From Planoprotostelium fungivorum (Eukaryota; Evosea; Variosea; Cavosteliida; Cavosteliaceae): a stretch of 64,000 nt of DNA. The DNA lies in contig MDYQ01000078.1 in NCBI GenBank assembly GCA_003024175.1, forward strand, positions 62,001-126,000. Reading direction: 5' to 3'. Under the pieces are notes generated by a model. The model searched no databases. It worked only from the letters and a program-made list of their open reading frames with translations, and had not been told where the DNA came from. The position numbers and the translations under genes are program-made. How positions within the stretch are numbered: position 1 is the first letter of the stretch; each line of letters begins with the position of its first letter. Of the stretch, positions 20,937 to 31,666 are shown piece after piece.

Positions 20937-22734
20937 ATGATCACACCACCTTTTACAGTAGTACAAGATGCGGGTGATTTCATTCGCTGACAGCGTGAAG
21001 TGGCACAATTCTAATTCTTCTCAGATCACATCATCATCGAGCTGATAGTACCACACATCAAGGTAGGGCGAAGGTTGGTGTAAGATTGATCGTCACAGGC
21101 CAAAGAAGTGGACTTTTACATCGATGATACTCTGTTCAAGTTCCATTCTCATCCGTATTTCCTCAGGTGAAACGTGCAAAGACATCCTTTACAAAGACTT
21201 TCTCACATCGATCTCGCAGACTCCAGTTTCAACAATCACTTGTTGAAGATGGAAGAGAGAAGGCTGCATACGATTACGGTACAGGCAAACTCACCATCAA
21301 ACTTCCAAAGTTGAACGCGGGGGAAGACTTCACTGGATTAGACGATCTGAATCATCTCATTTCGAAACAACAGAATCAGACACAAGGAGAAGAGAAGATG
21401 CATCGTCCGGCCATCCAAGTGCTGAATTCCATCGATGAAGGTAGCTTCATCACATATCATCCATCTTGAAGATCGTCTAATGAGAACAGATTGGGAAGAC
21501 GAAGACATCGATTGGGAGATTGATCAGACACTCTCATCTGCCCCATTGGACCCCTCTGATCTGTTGGGCAAGCCAAAATACGGATTCAAAAACCACGCGT
21601 GCAATTACTTCTCTCCTCTACAGGGTGATCATGCTCACCATCGTCCATCATCACCTTCTCATGCTCTTCTCAGCTGACCTCAGAGACTTTTTGGAGATAC
21701 CAGAGCCTGATGCTATTCCCTCCACACAACGAAGTGATCTGAGAATCCAACTTGAGAACGACAAATGGAATCCAGACCATTACATGTGATCATCAATCAT
21801 CATTGTCCATCATCTCGAGACCGACAACATCACTGACTCCAATAGGATGGACTTCATCGAAGACGAGACGATCTTAGAGCTCATCGACTGGAAGGCCCCT
21901 TGGCATCCATCCGCTACCTCTCTGTCTCATGCCAGCCCCGCTGATCTCATCGACTCGAACGCCAACGCCCGTCTACAATTCAACGAAGAAGAGATGAGAA
22001 CACTCGTCAGCTTACCTCCAAAAGAATGTAAAGAAAAGAATGGTGAAGAAGAGCTCACTCGACACAGACATCAAGGGGGACCTCTTAGAGGACAAGTCGG
22101 CTCTGTGTGGCATGGTGTCGCTGTTGTTCGCTTACGCGTACGATAAGAGAGTGTCGGTAGACGTCGCACATTCTGAATCGGCGTGGAACGTGACCTTCTT
22201 ATCGCCCGTGTTGTGTTGGTTAGAGGTGATGCAAGATGCACGATGTATGTGGATGACATATGATGCAGTCGTTTCACAATTTGAAGTCGGTGATGGTGGC
22301 CAGCTATCGGAGGTCACTCTGTTATCCTCTGTATCGACACTGGGATCTTTCAACTCTCGTCCAGAAAGATGTCGTGTCCATCTTGGCATTAGGAAAGAGG
22401 TGATGTGAAGGTGAAGACGAACACTTTCTCATGTAGAAATAGATACACTCTGAAGGCACTGTTGAACATCAAGAAGATTTTGGACAAGAGTGAACAGTTT
22501 TATCACCACTCTCGTCTCTTCTTGGATGATTACTGCAGATGGACTCAAAGCGTGAGGTGATGTATAGAAGATCATGTGCTTGTGTTGAACGTCTCATGCA
22601 GCTCCAAGACGATAAAGAACTTGGCAGAAGAGCTCGCGAAGGTACAGATCGACAAGAGTGATGTCACATGGCCCCTGCAAGAGTTAGAAGAGGAGGCAGT
22701 GAGAAGGATCATGGAAGAAGAAGACGAAGAATAA
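20937..22734 (+). CDS. SHQ1: SHQ1, box H/ACA snoRNP assembly chaperone
   Basis: Shq1 binds free dyskerin/Cbf5 and protects it until it joins H/ACA RNA. The start at 20937 gives MITPPFTVVQDADHIIIELI after removal of a 50-nt intron. Next comes the CS-like domain: AKEVDFYIDDTLFKFHSHPY, FLRLQFQQSLVEDGREKAAY and GTGKLTIKLPKLNAGEDF. A middle acidic region includes ENDKWNPDHYM. The SHQ1-specific helical domain contains DLLEDKSALCGMVSLLFAYA, DLSTLVQKDVVSILALGK, YTLKALLNIKKILDKSEQFY and HSRLFLDDYCRW. It ends RRIMEEEDEE. About nine short introns. Order and content match the family over its whole length. Confidence 0.95.
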
Positions 22735-22891
22735 AAGATGACAAGCGTGCAGCTGTTCCCAGTTCACATTGCATGTCCGATCGATCGCATATCATGTATA
22801 CAAAACATTCAGAGAGAAACGAGAGTTTCAACATCCCACAATCGATGTTTATCAGAAACCCACAAAGAAGGTTATGGACATGTCTACTCAT

Positions 22892-23448
22892 TTAGATCAG
22901 CTCCTCGTATCTGAGGACGTGGATGTGCTCGACACCGGAGTTCTTGACGAAGTGAGCGGTCTTGGGCTGCTCGGGCAGTCTCTTGTGCTCTAAAACTTGC
23001 ATCAGCCCCAATCTCATTGTCCATATCCCATATCATCATGTAGAGAAAAGATGAAGAAAAGATGTAGAGAGGACTCACGTCCGGAGGCCTTGGCGGCCTT
23101 GCGCTCCTCAGCGGATCTGTTGAGACGGGCGAGGAAATCGACTCTGCATCTTGAGGGGCGGACGTGCTCGACTCTGACAGAGATTCTCTTGGCGATGATG
23201 CGGTTTCTAACCTGCTTGTTGACCTCGACACCGATGGCTCTGCGGGTGACGTTCCAGACTCTACCGGTTCTTCCGTGGTAGAACTTGTGGGGCATACCCT
23301 TCTGGATGGATCCGTTGGCCTTGACATCAACGTAGTCTCCCAGCTTGTAGGTGGTCAGGTAGGTGGACAGGTGAGTGGGACCATGCTGTCTGAAGGGACG
23401 AGCGAACTTAGAGCGAGTGCGTGCCTTGTAACCGAATGAGTGAGGCAT
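22892..23448 (-). CDS. RPL21: 60S ribosomal protein L21 (eL21)
   Basis: Component of the large cytosolic ribosomal subunit. The start at 23448 gives [20 protein letters not shown]. Family blocks include [40 protein letters not shown] and [21 protein letters not shown] single intron of about 90 nt joins KASG to [20 protein letters not shown], and the protein ends HVLRYEELI. Length near 160 residues is normal. Codon use is markedly biased to C-ending codons compared with neighbours, as expected for a highly expressed gene. Confidence 0.97.
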
Positions 23449-23985
23449 CCTATTTGGAATCGAATCAGAAAATGTTAATTTTCATTTGGACCATTGTTTC
23501 GATTCGATGGAAGGAAGAAATGGTCATCTAATGACCTCTCCTCCATCCAAACACATTGGAAGGTATCATTCATCCTCCATTTACATATCACAAGGATCGT
23601 CCACACAAAAGGACAACCACACCGATAGACATTGTATAACCATTCATCATCTTCTCACCTTCAAGATAAGTGGGATAGTCTAAGATAGGTTCTCTCGACT
23701 GTGTCTGAAAAGGAAACCGATTCCCCCTTCCTTCTCTCTTCCCTCCCTCCCCCATGTTTTTATTTGAATGAAACCATAAAATTACTTTTATTCTCTCTTT
23801 TTTAGAAGGCGTCTCAGCCTCGCAGACAGTGAATGCTCCCCTTTATAAATGTGTATAGAGAGATGACGATGTTCTTTTAGACGTTGTGTGAGAACTGAGT
23901 ATCTCAGTTGTTTGTCGAAGTCAGTTTGGCGGGAAAATGATACGTTAAATTTCAAGCTGGAGCCTTTGAGAGGAGAGAAAACAAG
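23449..23985. promoter_or_regulatory. Divergent promoter between eL21 and CEP57-like genes
   Basis: About 540 bases. A C/T-rich run (about 23725-23757) is followed by an AT-rich stretch. No coding region is recognised. It must carry the strong eL21 promoter. I see no TATA box that I would defend. Confidence 0.35.
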
Positions 23986-25720
23986 ATGGAGGTGATGTAG
24001 AGTGGGGGACAAGTGAAGTGATGGTTATAGGTTGACGGAGAGAGATACGTGCCTATAGACGAGCCACCTCTGATCGGTTCATTCCCTGGAGATAATGCAT
24101 CGAGAAACGCGTCCATGTTCACGACGCCTTCTAAAAGTACGTCACCATCACGGATGTCGGGAGGGACACCAACAGGAAACTCGAAAGGTGGGCAAATCAT
24201 AACGAACATCGCGTCATTTTCTACAGCAGTCTTATCCGCACTTCGATCTCTACAAGATAAGATCAAGGAATTAGAAGAAGAAAGACACCGCTATCAGGAA
24301 GAGGCCAGATCTCTTCGCGCACAGAGAGAAAGAGAGGTGAGCTGATCTCTCTACGCGACGGATGTTGACGTCCGCTCAGAATCAATTGAGGGAAGCGGAG
24401 AGACAGAGAGAAGAGCACAGATTGAAGAAGAGAGAAGACGAACTCCTTCAGTACGCGAAAGACCTCGAAGAACTACAGATCGCCCACGAGAGCAACCGAA
24501 GCCGAAACAGAGAGATCCAGAGGAAGGAGTCTCGCAAGGACAAGGACATCCAACTGCTGAAAGATCAAGTCGAGCTCGTGAGAGGATGACGATCATCTCC
24601 GTTCCACTCATCTTCCGACAGCTTCAGAGAGAACTGGGGCTCATGAGAGAAAAGGCTCATTCGTTGGACGTAGAGAACAATCAGACGAAACGACAGATGG
24701 AGATCATGAAGATGGAGGCGAAAAAGAGAGGTGATACAGTGATGGAACCAGAGAGAACGAGTCGAACCCCCGTGAGATCTCCGGATTCGAGAGGAAAGAA
24801 GAGGATCTTATCTCCCAACCGAGATACCCGATCGACATCGTCATTCAAAGACAATGCATCGGACGATGTAGAAGATCAACACCGAAGATCCAACGACATG
24901 CCCTTCGTCGTCGGAAAGGTGGACCTTTTCACATCGATGGTGAGATGAAGAAACTGAAGCCGAGCAGTCGGTCAGCAAGAGTTTTCACATGCCGTCGAAT
25001 GTTCAGCAGGCCTTGAATCTGATACAAGTCCACGCTCAGACTCAGCAAGAGAGGACGGAGAGCAGGAGGGGACCAAAGAAGGTGCTGCCCAGACCTTGCA
25101 GTAAAGTGTGGCAGCCCAACTGCGCCACTTCTGGTATACCCAGTGAGTTCGGCTTCGTCCCCGACGTCATCAGATTCCATCGTCTAAAGATGATGATGAT
25201 CCGAAGCATCACGACCACACTGTCTTTAGAGGAGAACATACACTGACGTGAGATAGATGAGGACAGTCTTGAGGTTGATGATGACGCAGAGGACGTGAAG
25301 AGGTCCGAAGAGTTCACAAGGATCATCAAGGATTTGGAATCTGAATACGATGACTTGAACCAGTGAGTTCACCATCGTTGTCGTAAGACATCAAGACTGA
25401 TCACCTGACAGAGAATACCAAAAGTTGATTCTCAAAGTCAGCGCCGACACGAAAGCCAGCAATCACATGGACAGCACACTCCTGAACAGTAAGATCCAAC
25501 AAGTCATCGAGAGATTAGGTGCAAAGGTGTGGACGATGACGATGTGGATCTTTTCTGATGAGATCAGGCCAAGCAGATACAACAAATTAAAATGGCTTCT
25601 TCTGAATTGAGAAATACGAGAGGAAGAGCTTTTCCAAAGTCGCCCGTTTTCGACGGCAAGCACATGAAGGCGATGAAATTGTTGCATCACCTCCAGCGGG
25701 TCAACAAAGAGAACAGATGA
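23986..25720 (+). CDS. CEP57-like centrosomal coiled-coil protein
   Basis: CEP57 proteins localise to the pericentriolar material and bind microtubules. The start at 23986 is chosen because a 42-nt intron right after MEV gives an open frame into GERYVPIDEPPLIGSFPGD. The N-terminal signature region is ASFSTAVLSALRSLQDKIKE followed by LEEERHRYQEEARSL, resembling the CEP57 centrosome-targeting coiled coil. A long charged coiled coil follows (24360-24720), then a Ser/Arg/Pro-rich linker. The C-terminal microtubule-binding-like domain has SFHMPSNVQQALNLIQVHAQ and EFTRIIKDLESEYDDLNQEY. The protein ends LLHHLQRVNKENR. Assignment rests on the two conserved ends; the coiled coil itself is not diagnostic. 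Confidence 0.72.
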
Positions 25721-25793
25721 TTGTGCACGATACCACTTTAGGGTCACCTAGTGATGGGGTGATGGAAATAAAAGATGACCGAATGGGATTTAT

Positions 25794-26719
25794 TTAGAAC
25801 ATGACGATGAGGGCGAAACACCAGTAGATGAGACCGACTGGGTATGCCAGGAGGAACTTCTGGTCCGTTGTGCCCATGACCCTCACAAAGGCGGATGATG
25901 CTGTGATGTCTTTAGAAGATGATTAGATGTGAAGACAAATCACCCGAATACGTGCAGAAGAGGATGATGGAGGTGGCAATCAAGAAGCCGACGATTTCAC
26001 TATGGACGATTAGAGGTGGCGATGGTGATTATGAGATGGACGATGACTCACGATGGGTGAAAGATGAGAGAAGTGAAGGACAATAGGATCATGGGAGTGA
26101 GGCAGTATCCCAATATGCTCATGGTGTGGGAGAATCCGATGGGTCTATCAGACAACAGATTGACGAGGAAGTAGAGGGCGAGACTGCCCAGGAAAGAGTA
26201 ACCGAAAATGTATCCGAAGTGAAGCTTTCCTCCTTGCTGTTCTTGTGTCATCACTCGATTACATGAATGATCGATGTAAAAATGGTTGCATTGTGAGACA
26301 TACCAAGACTAAACTGAAAGCCAGAGCGAGACAGAAGATGAAGGGTCCTCCCAGGTCTTCGTCGTGCAGAATGCGTGGTTCAATAGACTTTCTGGGCGTC
26401 AATAGTTGCACCAGCTTCGTCTTGATAAATACGGGATCAAAGCCGAGCTCTGAATCGAATCAAACGTGATCTCGCAAGAAGATTGTCCATCGTTCAAAAT
26501 CATATCAGATCAGGATGCATTTCGATAACGAATATCGAACTGAGACAAGATCTCACCTTCCCAAAGAGGTGGTTCATCTTCGAATCCTGTTGAAGTCGAG
26601 CCATAGTTCATGTTTCCTGAAAAGGCCATGTTTCCAGAGTACGGGGTGGAGAACGCATTCTCTGGACCAGCTGTATTGACGGAATACTCTGAAGGAAAGA
26701 AGTCGATCGTCGAACTCAT
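25794..26719 (-). CDS. YIPF5/Yip1-family Golgi membrane protein
   Basis: Yip1-family proteins bind Rab GTPases and act in ER-Golgi transport. The start at 26719 gives MSSTIDFFPSEYSVNTAGPE, a soluble N-terminus rich in Ser/Gly/Asn. Then ELGFDPVFIKTKLVQLLTP marks the family's conserved pre-membrane block. It leads into GPFIFCLALAFSLV, FGYIFGYSFLGSLALYFLV, SILGYCLTPMILLSFTSLIF, a segment with FLIATSIILFCTY, and a final LLAYPVGLIYWCFALIVMF. Five membrane segments and the GY...G and Y-P-V-G motifs are typical. Four short introns. Confidence 0.9.
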
Positions 26720-26910
26720 CGTGGTTGCGTTTGTGGCGATGATGTTGAATCCCAAAGAAATAAAACCCTCACCATTCCTCCATTGATCAGGAGGAATCCT
26801 CACCGTCTTCTATTATGCAACCCAATCAAACCATCCTCTATACGACAGCTACATCGAAGGTGAGTTGTGATGATATCAACAAAAACGAAGAGTGTGATCT
26901 CAAGTCGCGT

Positions 26911-27947
26911 TTATTGTGCCTCTGAAGTGATCTCATATGACTGCGAGTTCTTTCTCCCTTTGAACTCGGGTAATGTGGCACCCAAGAATCCGAGATACGA
27001 TGGGGCCATCTGCCAGCAACCATTGCAATGAGCGAGCCTCCTTGCCGAGTTGAAGTACTTCTTGTTGTGAGACAGGGAGTCCTGGATCTGTCTCTCGGGA
27101 GATCTCTTCTTTGAGTTCTGAGGAAACAAATGCATGTGAGAGTGCAGGAAGGGATAGATGTCGTCCTTCAGTGTGTACCACTCTTTGGGATCGTGAAGTT
27201 GAAGACACGCCAAGATGGCGATGGACATCTCGCGACTGTCTCAAATGATCAGGATCATGTCGATCGTGTGAAGAGAAGATGGACTCACCAGCCCGGGCTC
27301 TCATAGTTCAGGTTACGATCTCTCCTGTTCAAAAAGTAAGCTATGCCGTGGAAGCACAGCTGGCAGTTCTCGGTCCTGCATGGCGCTCTCGCGATGCTGG
27401 GGATGTTGTACATGTCGTTGGACATCTTGGGAATCATTTGTTGTTGTTGTTGCTGTTGGTGTTGTTGCTGCATCTTGCTGGCCATCATGTGTTGCTGCTG
27501 AGCTTGCAGGAGCATTCTTTGGGCTTGGAGGATGTGGCTCTCGGTGCCATGAGTACTGTGGTTCACGGGGAGGGTAACAGTCATGCCGTAGCTGGGCATG
27601 ATCACGTCGGGTCTCTGTCCAATCATCAGATCCGTATCAATCGATCTGACTCATCACCTCAGATTGCATCTCTGGAGAGCCATTCATGACCAAGAGAAGA
27701 TCTTCGTAAGAGTCTCCGGGCAATCCGCCGTGGTCACTTACGGCTGGCAGCATGTTGTATCCCGACTTGAGTGATCCATTAGAAGATCGAAGGTCGAAGA
27801 GCTTGGCGCTGGTGGAGGCGAAGTTTCTCTCGAAAGCTGTTGACATAAGACCTCCTTCATCTTCCTCCACTCCTCACCCGAAAAGTCCAGATCGGCGAAA
27901 TCAAAGGGGGCAAAAGCCATGTTGTTGTTCATACAGTTCGTAGCCAT
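26911..27947 (-). CDS. Putative forkhead-like winged-helix transcription factor with poly-Gln
   Basis: The start at 27947 gives MATNCMNNNMAFAPFDFADL. Spliced exons run through SYEDLLLVMNGSPEMQSE. A Gln/Met-rich segment (AQRMLLQAQQQHMMASKMQQ, then a run of Gln) follows. The C-terminal exon has EMSIAILACLQLHDPKEWYT, LKDDIYPFLHSHMHLFPQNS, RQIQDSLSHNKKYFN and CNGCWQMAPSYLG. The pattern AI-A-LQ / TLKDIYPFL / IQDSLSHN-KYF / G-W-MAP follows the forkhead helix order (helix 3 is usually W-NSIRHNLS). Divergence is large, so the family call is an inference; a different winged-helix group is possible. Probably nuclear. Confidence 0.55.
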
Positions 27948-28216
27948 GTTATACAGTATATAGAAGGTACAAGTCTATTATTCGTTAGAGTTCGTGTGTT
28001 CGTGCGTGCGTGTCGTGCCGGTCAGTGCGTATGAAGTCCTCTCCTCCTTCTTCTCTTTGGAAACGGAAACGCGCAAAGGAAACTTCACCCCAGACCACCG
28101 TCAGGAAGTTTCTTCTGACGCAAGCATCATAATTCCTTCATCTTTATCGAACTACAGATGACCTCATATCTTCCAGACTTTGGACGTTCGTATACGTGAC
28201 CGTGTTCTGAGCATGT

Positions 28217-29704
28217 CTAAAGACACAATTGTGGAGGTGGTGGTGTCTCTGGTATGCCGTTGAGGCTGAATCGATCGGAGGAGAAGGCTAGACGGGCTTC
28301 TTCTGTGAGTTGATCGACGAGTTGGTTGAGGGGGGAGACATTGGTCTTTGTGGATGTGACATTTGCGGCCGGGGGAAACGTGGCCGTTGTAGATGGACCC
28401 GTGGAGGGTGGGAACGAGGGGGGAGCGGTCGTGGCGGGAATTTGTGTTCCTAGAAATGAAATGAATACGAATTTTTCGTCCATCTACAACGAGCACCTGT
28501 GGGATTCGCTTGGATCGTCCCATTCGTATTCGCTTTGAGATGTCATTGACGATATCTTGATGACGTCACACTCACCCGTATCAGCTGGAGGGGCAGGTTG
28601 TAGTGGAGTATTTACGAGTGGAGTCTGTACGTTCACGCTGGGAGGGGTACTGATCGTGGGTTGGTTGAAGACGTTGTTCGTTGTAGATGGAGTCGTCCCA
28701 ATTGTACTCCCGCCGGGGCCGGTCCCAAATACGTTCGTTGCGGGCTTTCCAAACACGTTACCGGAAGAATTACTTGTCCCAAATACACTGCCGGCAGTAT
28801 TACCGGAAGAATTACCCGTCCCAAATACGTTCCCTGTTGTAGTCGAAGGTGTCCCAAATACGTTCCCCGTTGTAGATGGAGCCGTTGGCTTACCAAATAC
28901 ACTGCCCGTCGTAGTCCCAGATGTCCCAAATACGCTGCCCGTTGTAGATGGAGCTGTGGGCTTACCAAATACGCTACCAGAAGAATCGTTCGTCCCAAAT
29001 ACGCTGCCCGTTGTCGTTATAGATGGACCGAACACGCTGCCCGCCCCAGGTGTGTTTGTCTTTGCAAAGACGCTACCGGAAGAATTACCGGAAGAATTAC
29101 CCGTCCCAAAAACGCTACCGGAGGTGTTACCCGTCCCAAATACGTTCCTCGTTGTAGATGGAGTCGTGGACGGTCCGAACACGCCCGCGTTGGCTGTGGG
29201 TGCCATCGAGGAAGATTGTGCAAAGACACTCCCCGTGTTGGATGATGGGTTGTTGAATGCATTGGTGGTCGATGGTTGTGCGTTTGGATTCTGTACCTGA
29301 CAGAGTCATTCCTTCGATGTCTACACGATGCAAAAATTCACCTGGTCTAACAGAGCTTTCTTACTGTTGCGAATCTGTTCGGCTATGACTTTGACTCGCT
29401 CGTTCTGTTTTCGTCAATTTCATCACAGAGACGGCCAAAGACTCACGTATTCGTTGTAGTTGCCATTCTTCTTCATGCACTGATATGCCTCCCATCTCAG
29501 CTCCTCAGGTGTATATCCGATTCCAGTATACTGTACGGACGATGAGTACTGATGATTTGAATTGGCATCACATACATAATCTTCAAAGCCATAAGCTGAA
29601 AACTCCCAGGACTTCTCTTTCGTTGTGAGTTCTTCGATGATGGTTCGTACCGTTGCCGCTGAAGGAGCCTTGAAACATGAGAAATCACGCAGTGGCCAAT
29701 CCAT
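28217..29704 (-). CDS. FG-repeat nucleoporin, Nup42/NLP1/AMO1-like
   Basis: Nup42-type proteins sit on the cytoplasmic face of the nuclear pore and bind Gle1 in mRNA export. The N-terminal exons hold a folded block, AATVRTIIEELTTKEKSWEF then SAYGFEDY, that matches the region after the zinc finger in fungal Nup42/AMO1. A helical part (GYTPEELRWEAYQCMKKNGN) follows. The centre (28560-29240) is FG repeats of the type SVFGT and NVFGK with Ser/Thr/Asn/Gly spacers. The C-terminus (NQLVDQLTEEARLAFSSDRF, SLNGIPETPPP) fits the Gle1-binding tail. The usual N-terminal CCCH finger was not found, and the true start is uncertain; 29704 is the first ATG in the open frame. Five PSTT stretches are encoded by the exact word CATCTACAACG. 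Confidence 0.75.
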
Positions 29705-29955
29705 CCATACACTGGATGTTGACAACGGAAGACGGTAGAATATCTGAAATTGAACTCACCTTTTCTGCGCTCATCTCTCCCTCCTGCGTCGTAATGGAAC
29801 GTGGATTGCTTTTTGAGATGCGATCTGATCTTGGTGGGAAAATTGTAAATTTTACATCACCATCTGATCGGTTGATCGCACTCTAGTGATCGATCTCTAT
29901 AGACCTAACCACTTCCCACCGATGAGAACATAGCATCAATCACATCTCAATTGCA

Positions 29956-31149
29956 ATGAATCCGATATGTGCACAATGCCAGACGACTGGCACCTCCCTC
30001 TTACGATGTTCTCGTTGCCGTCTCGTCCACTACTGCAGCGCCGAACATCAACGTGCTCATTGGACACAACACAAGAAAGAATGTAAACTATTCGAACCCA
30101 AAGGAGATCCCAGAACACTCGAAACGAAAGAGATCGATAAGAAGAATCGCATCAAGAAGGCCCCTCAATCAGACCGATTTCCACCTGGGTGGAGAAACTT
30201 TGTCTATAAGCCGAGTCCAGATGGAGTGGACGAGAATCTACTAATTCTCTGTGAGTTTCATGACACAGACAGATTCTGATCAGGATATGCAGTCCATGGT
30301 ATGGGCGATTCAGAAGTTCCTTATGCTAAGTTTGCACAACAACTCAACCTTCCACAGTGAGATCCTTCCCTCCTCATCTCCTCTGATCGAGATCTAGAAC
30401 AGCGACACTTGCTTTGAGAGCACCTCTATCCGTTCCACTGATGGAAGACTCTTACTGTTGGATTCCGTCGTATGATGAAAACTTTGAACGTGATGATCCA
30501 TTATCTCATCCATCGCTGCTGATTCGATCTTCATCAGGTCTGATCAACTCACCTCTGCGTTTGAAGGGAATTGAAGAATGTAGAGACAGGCTGGACGATA
30601 TCATGAGACATCTAGAGGAGCTCGGTTGGTACGCACCGTCCATCTTCATGTTGGGATTCTCGCAGGGAGGAGCTGTCGTCATGCATTATACCATTCACTG
30701 CGGGTGATCTATTTTATTCTCTCTTTTTGTTTCTAAACCCACGTGTAATCCCCATCACGGCCGTCGTCGTCAGATGCTTCATGATTAACTCATTCGACTG
30801 CAGTAAGACTTTTGGTGGGTCGATCATCATATCGGGCAACGTCTTAGACGAGTACCTTCAACGAGAGAACGAACGTCCCACACTCGTCGCCTCATCCATT
30901 AGAACCCCCTTCTTCATTACCCACGGGAGACGAGATCAGATGTTGCCCATCTCTAAAGCCAGAGAAAAGTATCAGACGGTAAAGGACAAAATGGAGGGAG
31001 TCGAGTGGCATTACCACGAGTATGACAAGGGTCACACCATGATATCATCCAAAGAGGAGGCGAAAGACCTCGTAGAATTCTTTTCGAAGAGATTGAAACT
31101 GAGAAACATTGCATTAGAGGATCGTGACGACCTCATACAGATAAATTGA
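29956..31149 (+). CDS. MYND zinc finger fused to alpha/beta serine hydrolase (acyl-protein thioesterase-like)
   Basis: The start at 29956 gives MNPICAQCQTTGTSLLRCSR followed by CRLVHYCSAEHQRAHWTQHK. This is a complete MYND finger (C-x2-C, C-x2-C, YC-x3-C, H-x3-C), a protein-interaction module. After a linker comes a carboxylesterase/phospholipase-type alpha/beta fold: an oxyanion-side segment YAVHGMGDSEVPYAKFAQQL, ALRAPLSVPL, and the nucleophile elbow MLGFSQGGAVVMHYT. The catalytic Asp lies in FFITHGRRDQMLPISKAREK and the His in YDKGHTMI. Ser, Asp and His are all present, so it should be active, probably on thioesters or small acyl esters. The C-terminus LEDRDDLIQIN adds a short tail. About four introns. 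Cytosolic by absence of signals. Confidence 0.85.
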
Positions 31150-31197
31150 GCAGTTACATTCTTAAACGTTTATCTTCACGACGCGTCGCAGGATGAC

Positions 31198-31484
31198 TCA
31201 ATCTGAAGTCTTCTTCTCGTTTTGGAAGGGAACCATCTCTTCTGCCTGTAAGACATGAGTCTCATCTAGATGCAAGTGCAAGCATCATCACCTGTTTCGT
31301 AAAGTGCTTCTCGTCCGTTCCAGCAGCGCCAGATGTCTTAGGTGCCACGTAGGCCTCGAGGTAATCATTGGTCACTTTATCCTCCTTCACCTGATCTGAC
31401 GTCACCCATTTTCCACCGACCATCCGTAAAGATCACCTCGACTTGGGAGTTGTCTAAACCGGTGGCCTTCTCTTGAGATGACAT
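31198..31484 (-). CDS. Small hydrophilic protein of unknown function
   Basis: Not recognised. The start at 31484 gives MSSQEKATGLDNSQVE. Removing two introns (47 and 46 nt, GTGAT donors) gives one frame of about 66 residues, VKEDKVTNDYLEAYVAPKTS then GTDEKHFTKQAEEMVPFQN. It ends EKKTSD. The clean splicing of two introns in frame is the main support. No TM segment or motif. It sits tail to tail with the MYND hydrolase and about 180 bases from the end of TBCK. Confidence 0.6.
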
Positions 31485-31666
31485 TGTGCGTGTATGTGTT
31501 GCTGTTGTTGTTTTTGATTCCACCACACCCAACGGTTCAAATTTCCTTCGAGTTTTCGAAGGGCCATTCAAATTTGAACGACTGAAAGGGATACTGAGAG
31601 ATCCCAGATGACAATCTGTAGAGTGGCTACACTTACAAGTTACACACCTCAGACGTCTCATAATCA

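Noticed and set aside
23725-23757. C/T-rich run upstream of eL21 as a 5' TOP signal
   Set aside because: On the sense strand of eL21 the run is G/A-rich and far from the start codon, so it cannot be a TOP tract.
28557-29300. Long plus-strand frame of about 250 codons opposite the nucleoporin
   Set aside because: Shadow of the FG-repeat array. The minus strand shows the FG pattern and the Nup42 N- and C-terminal blocks.
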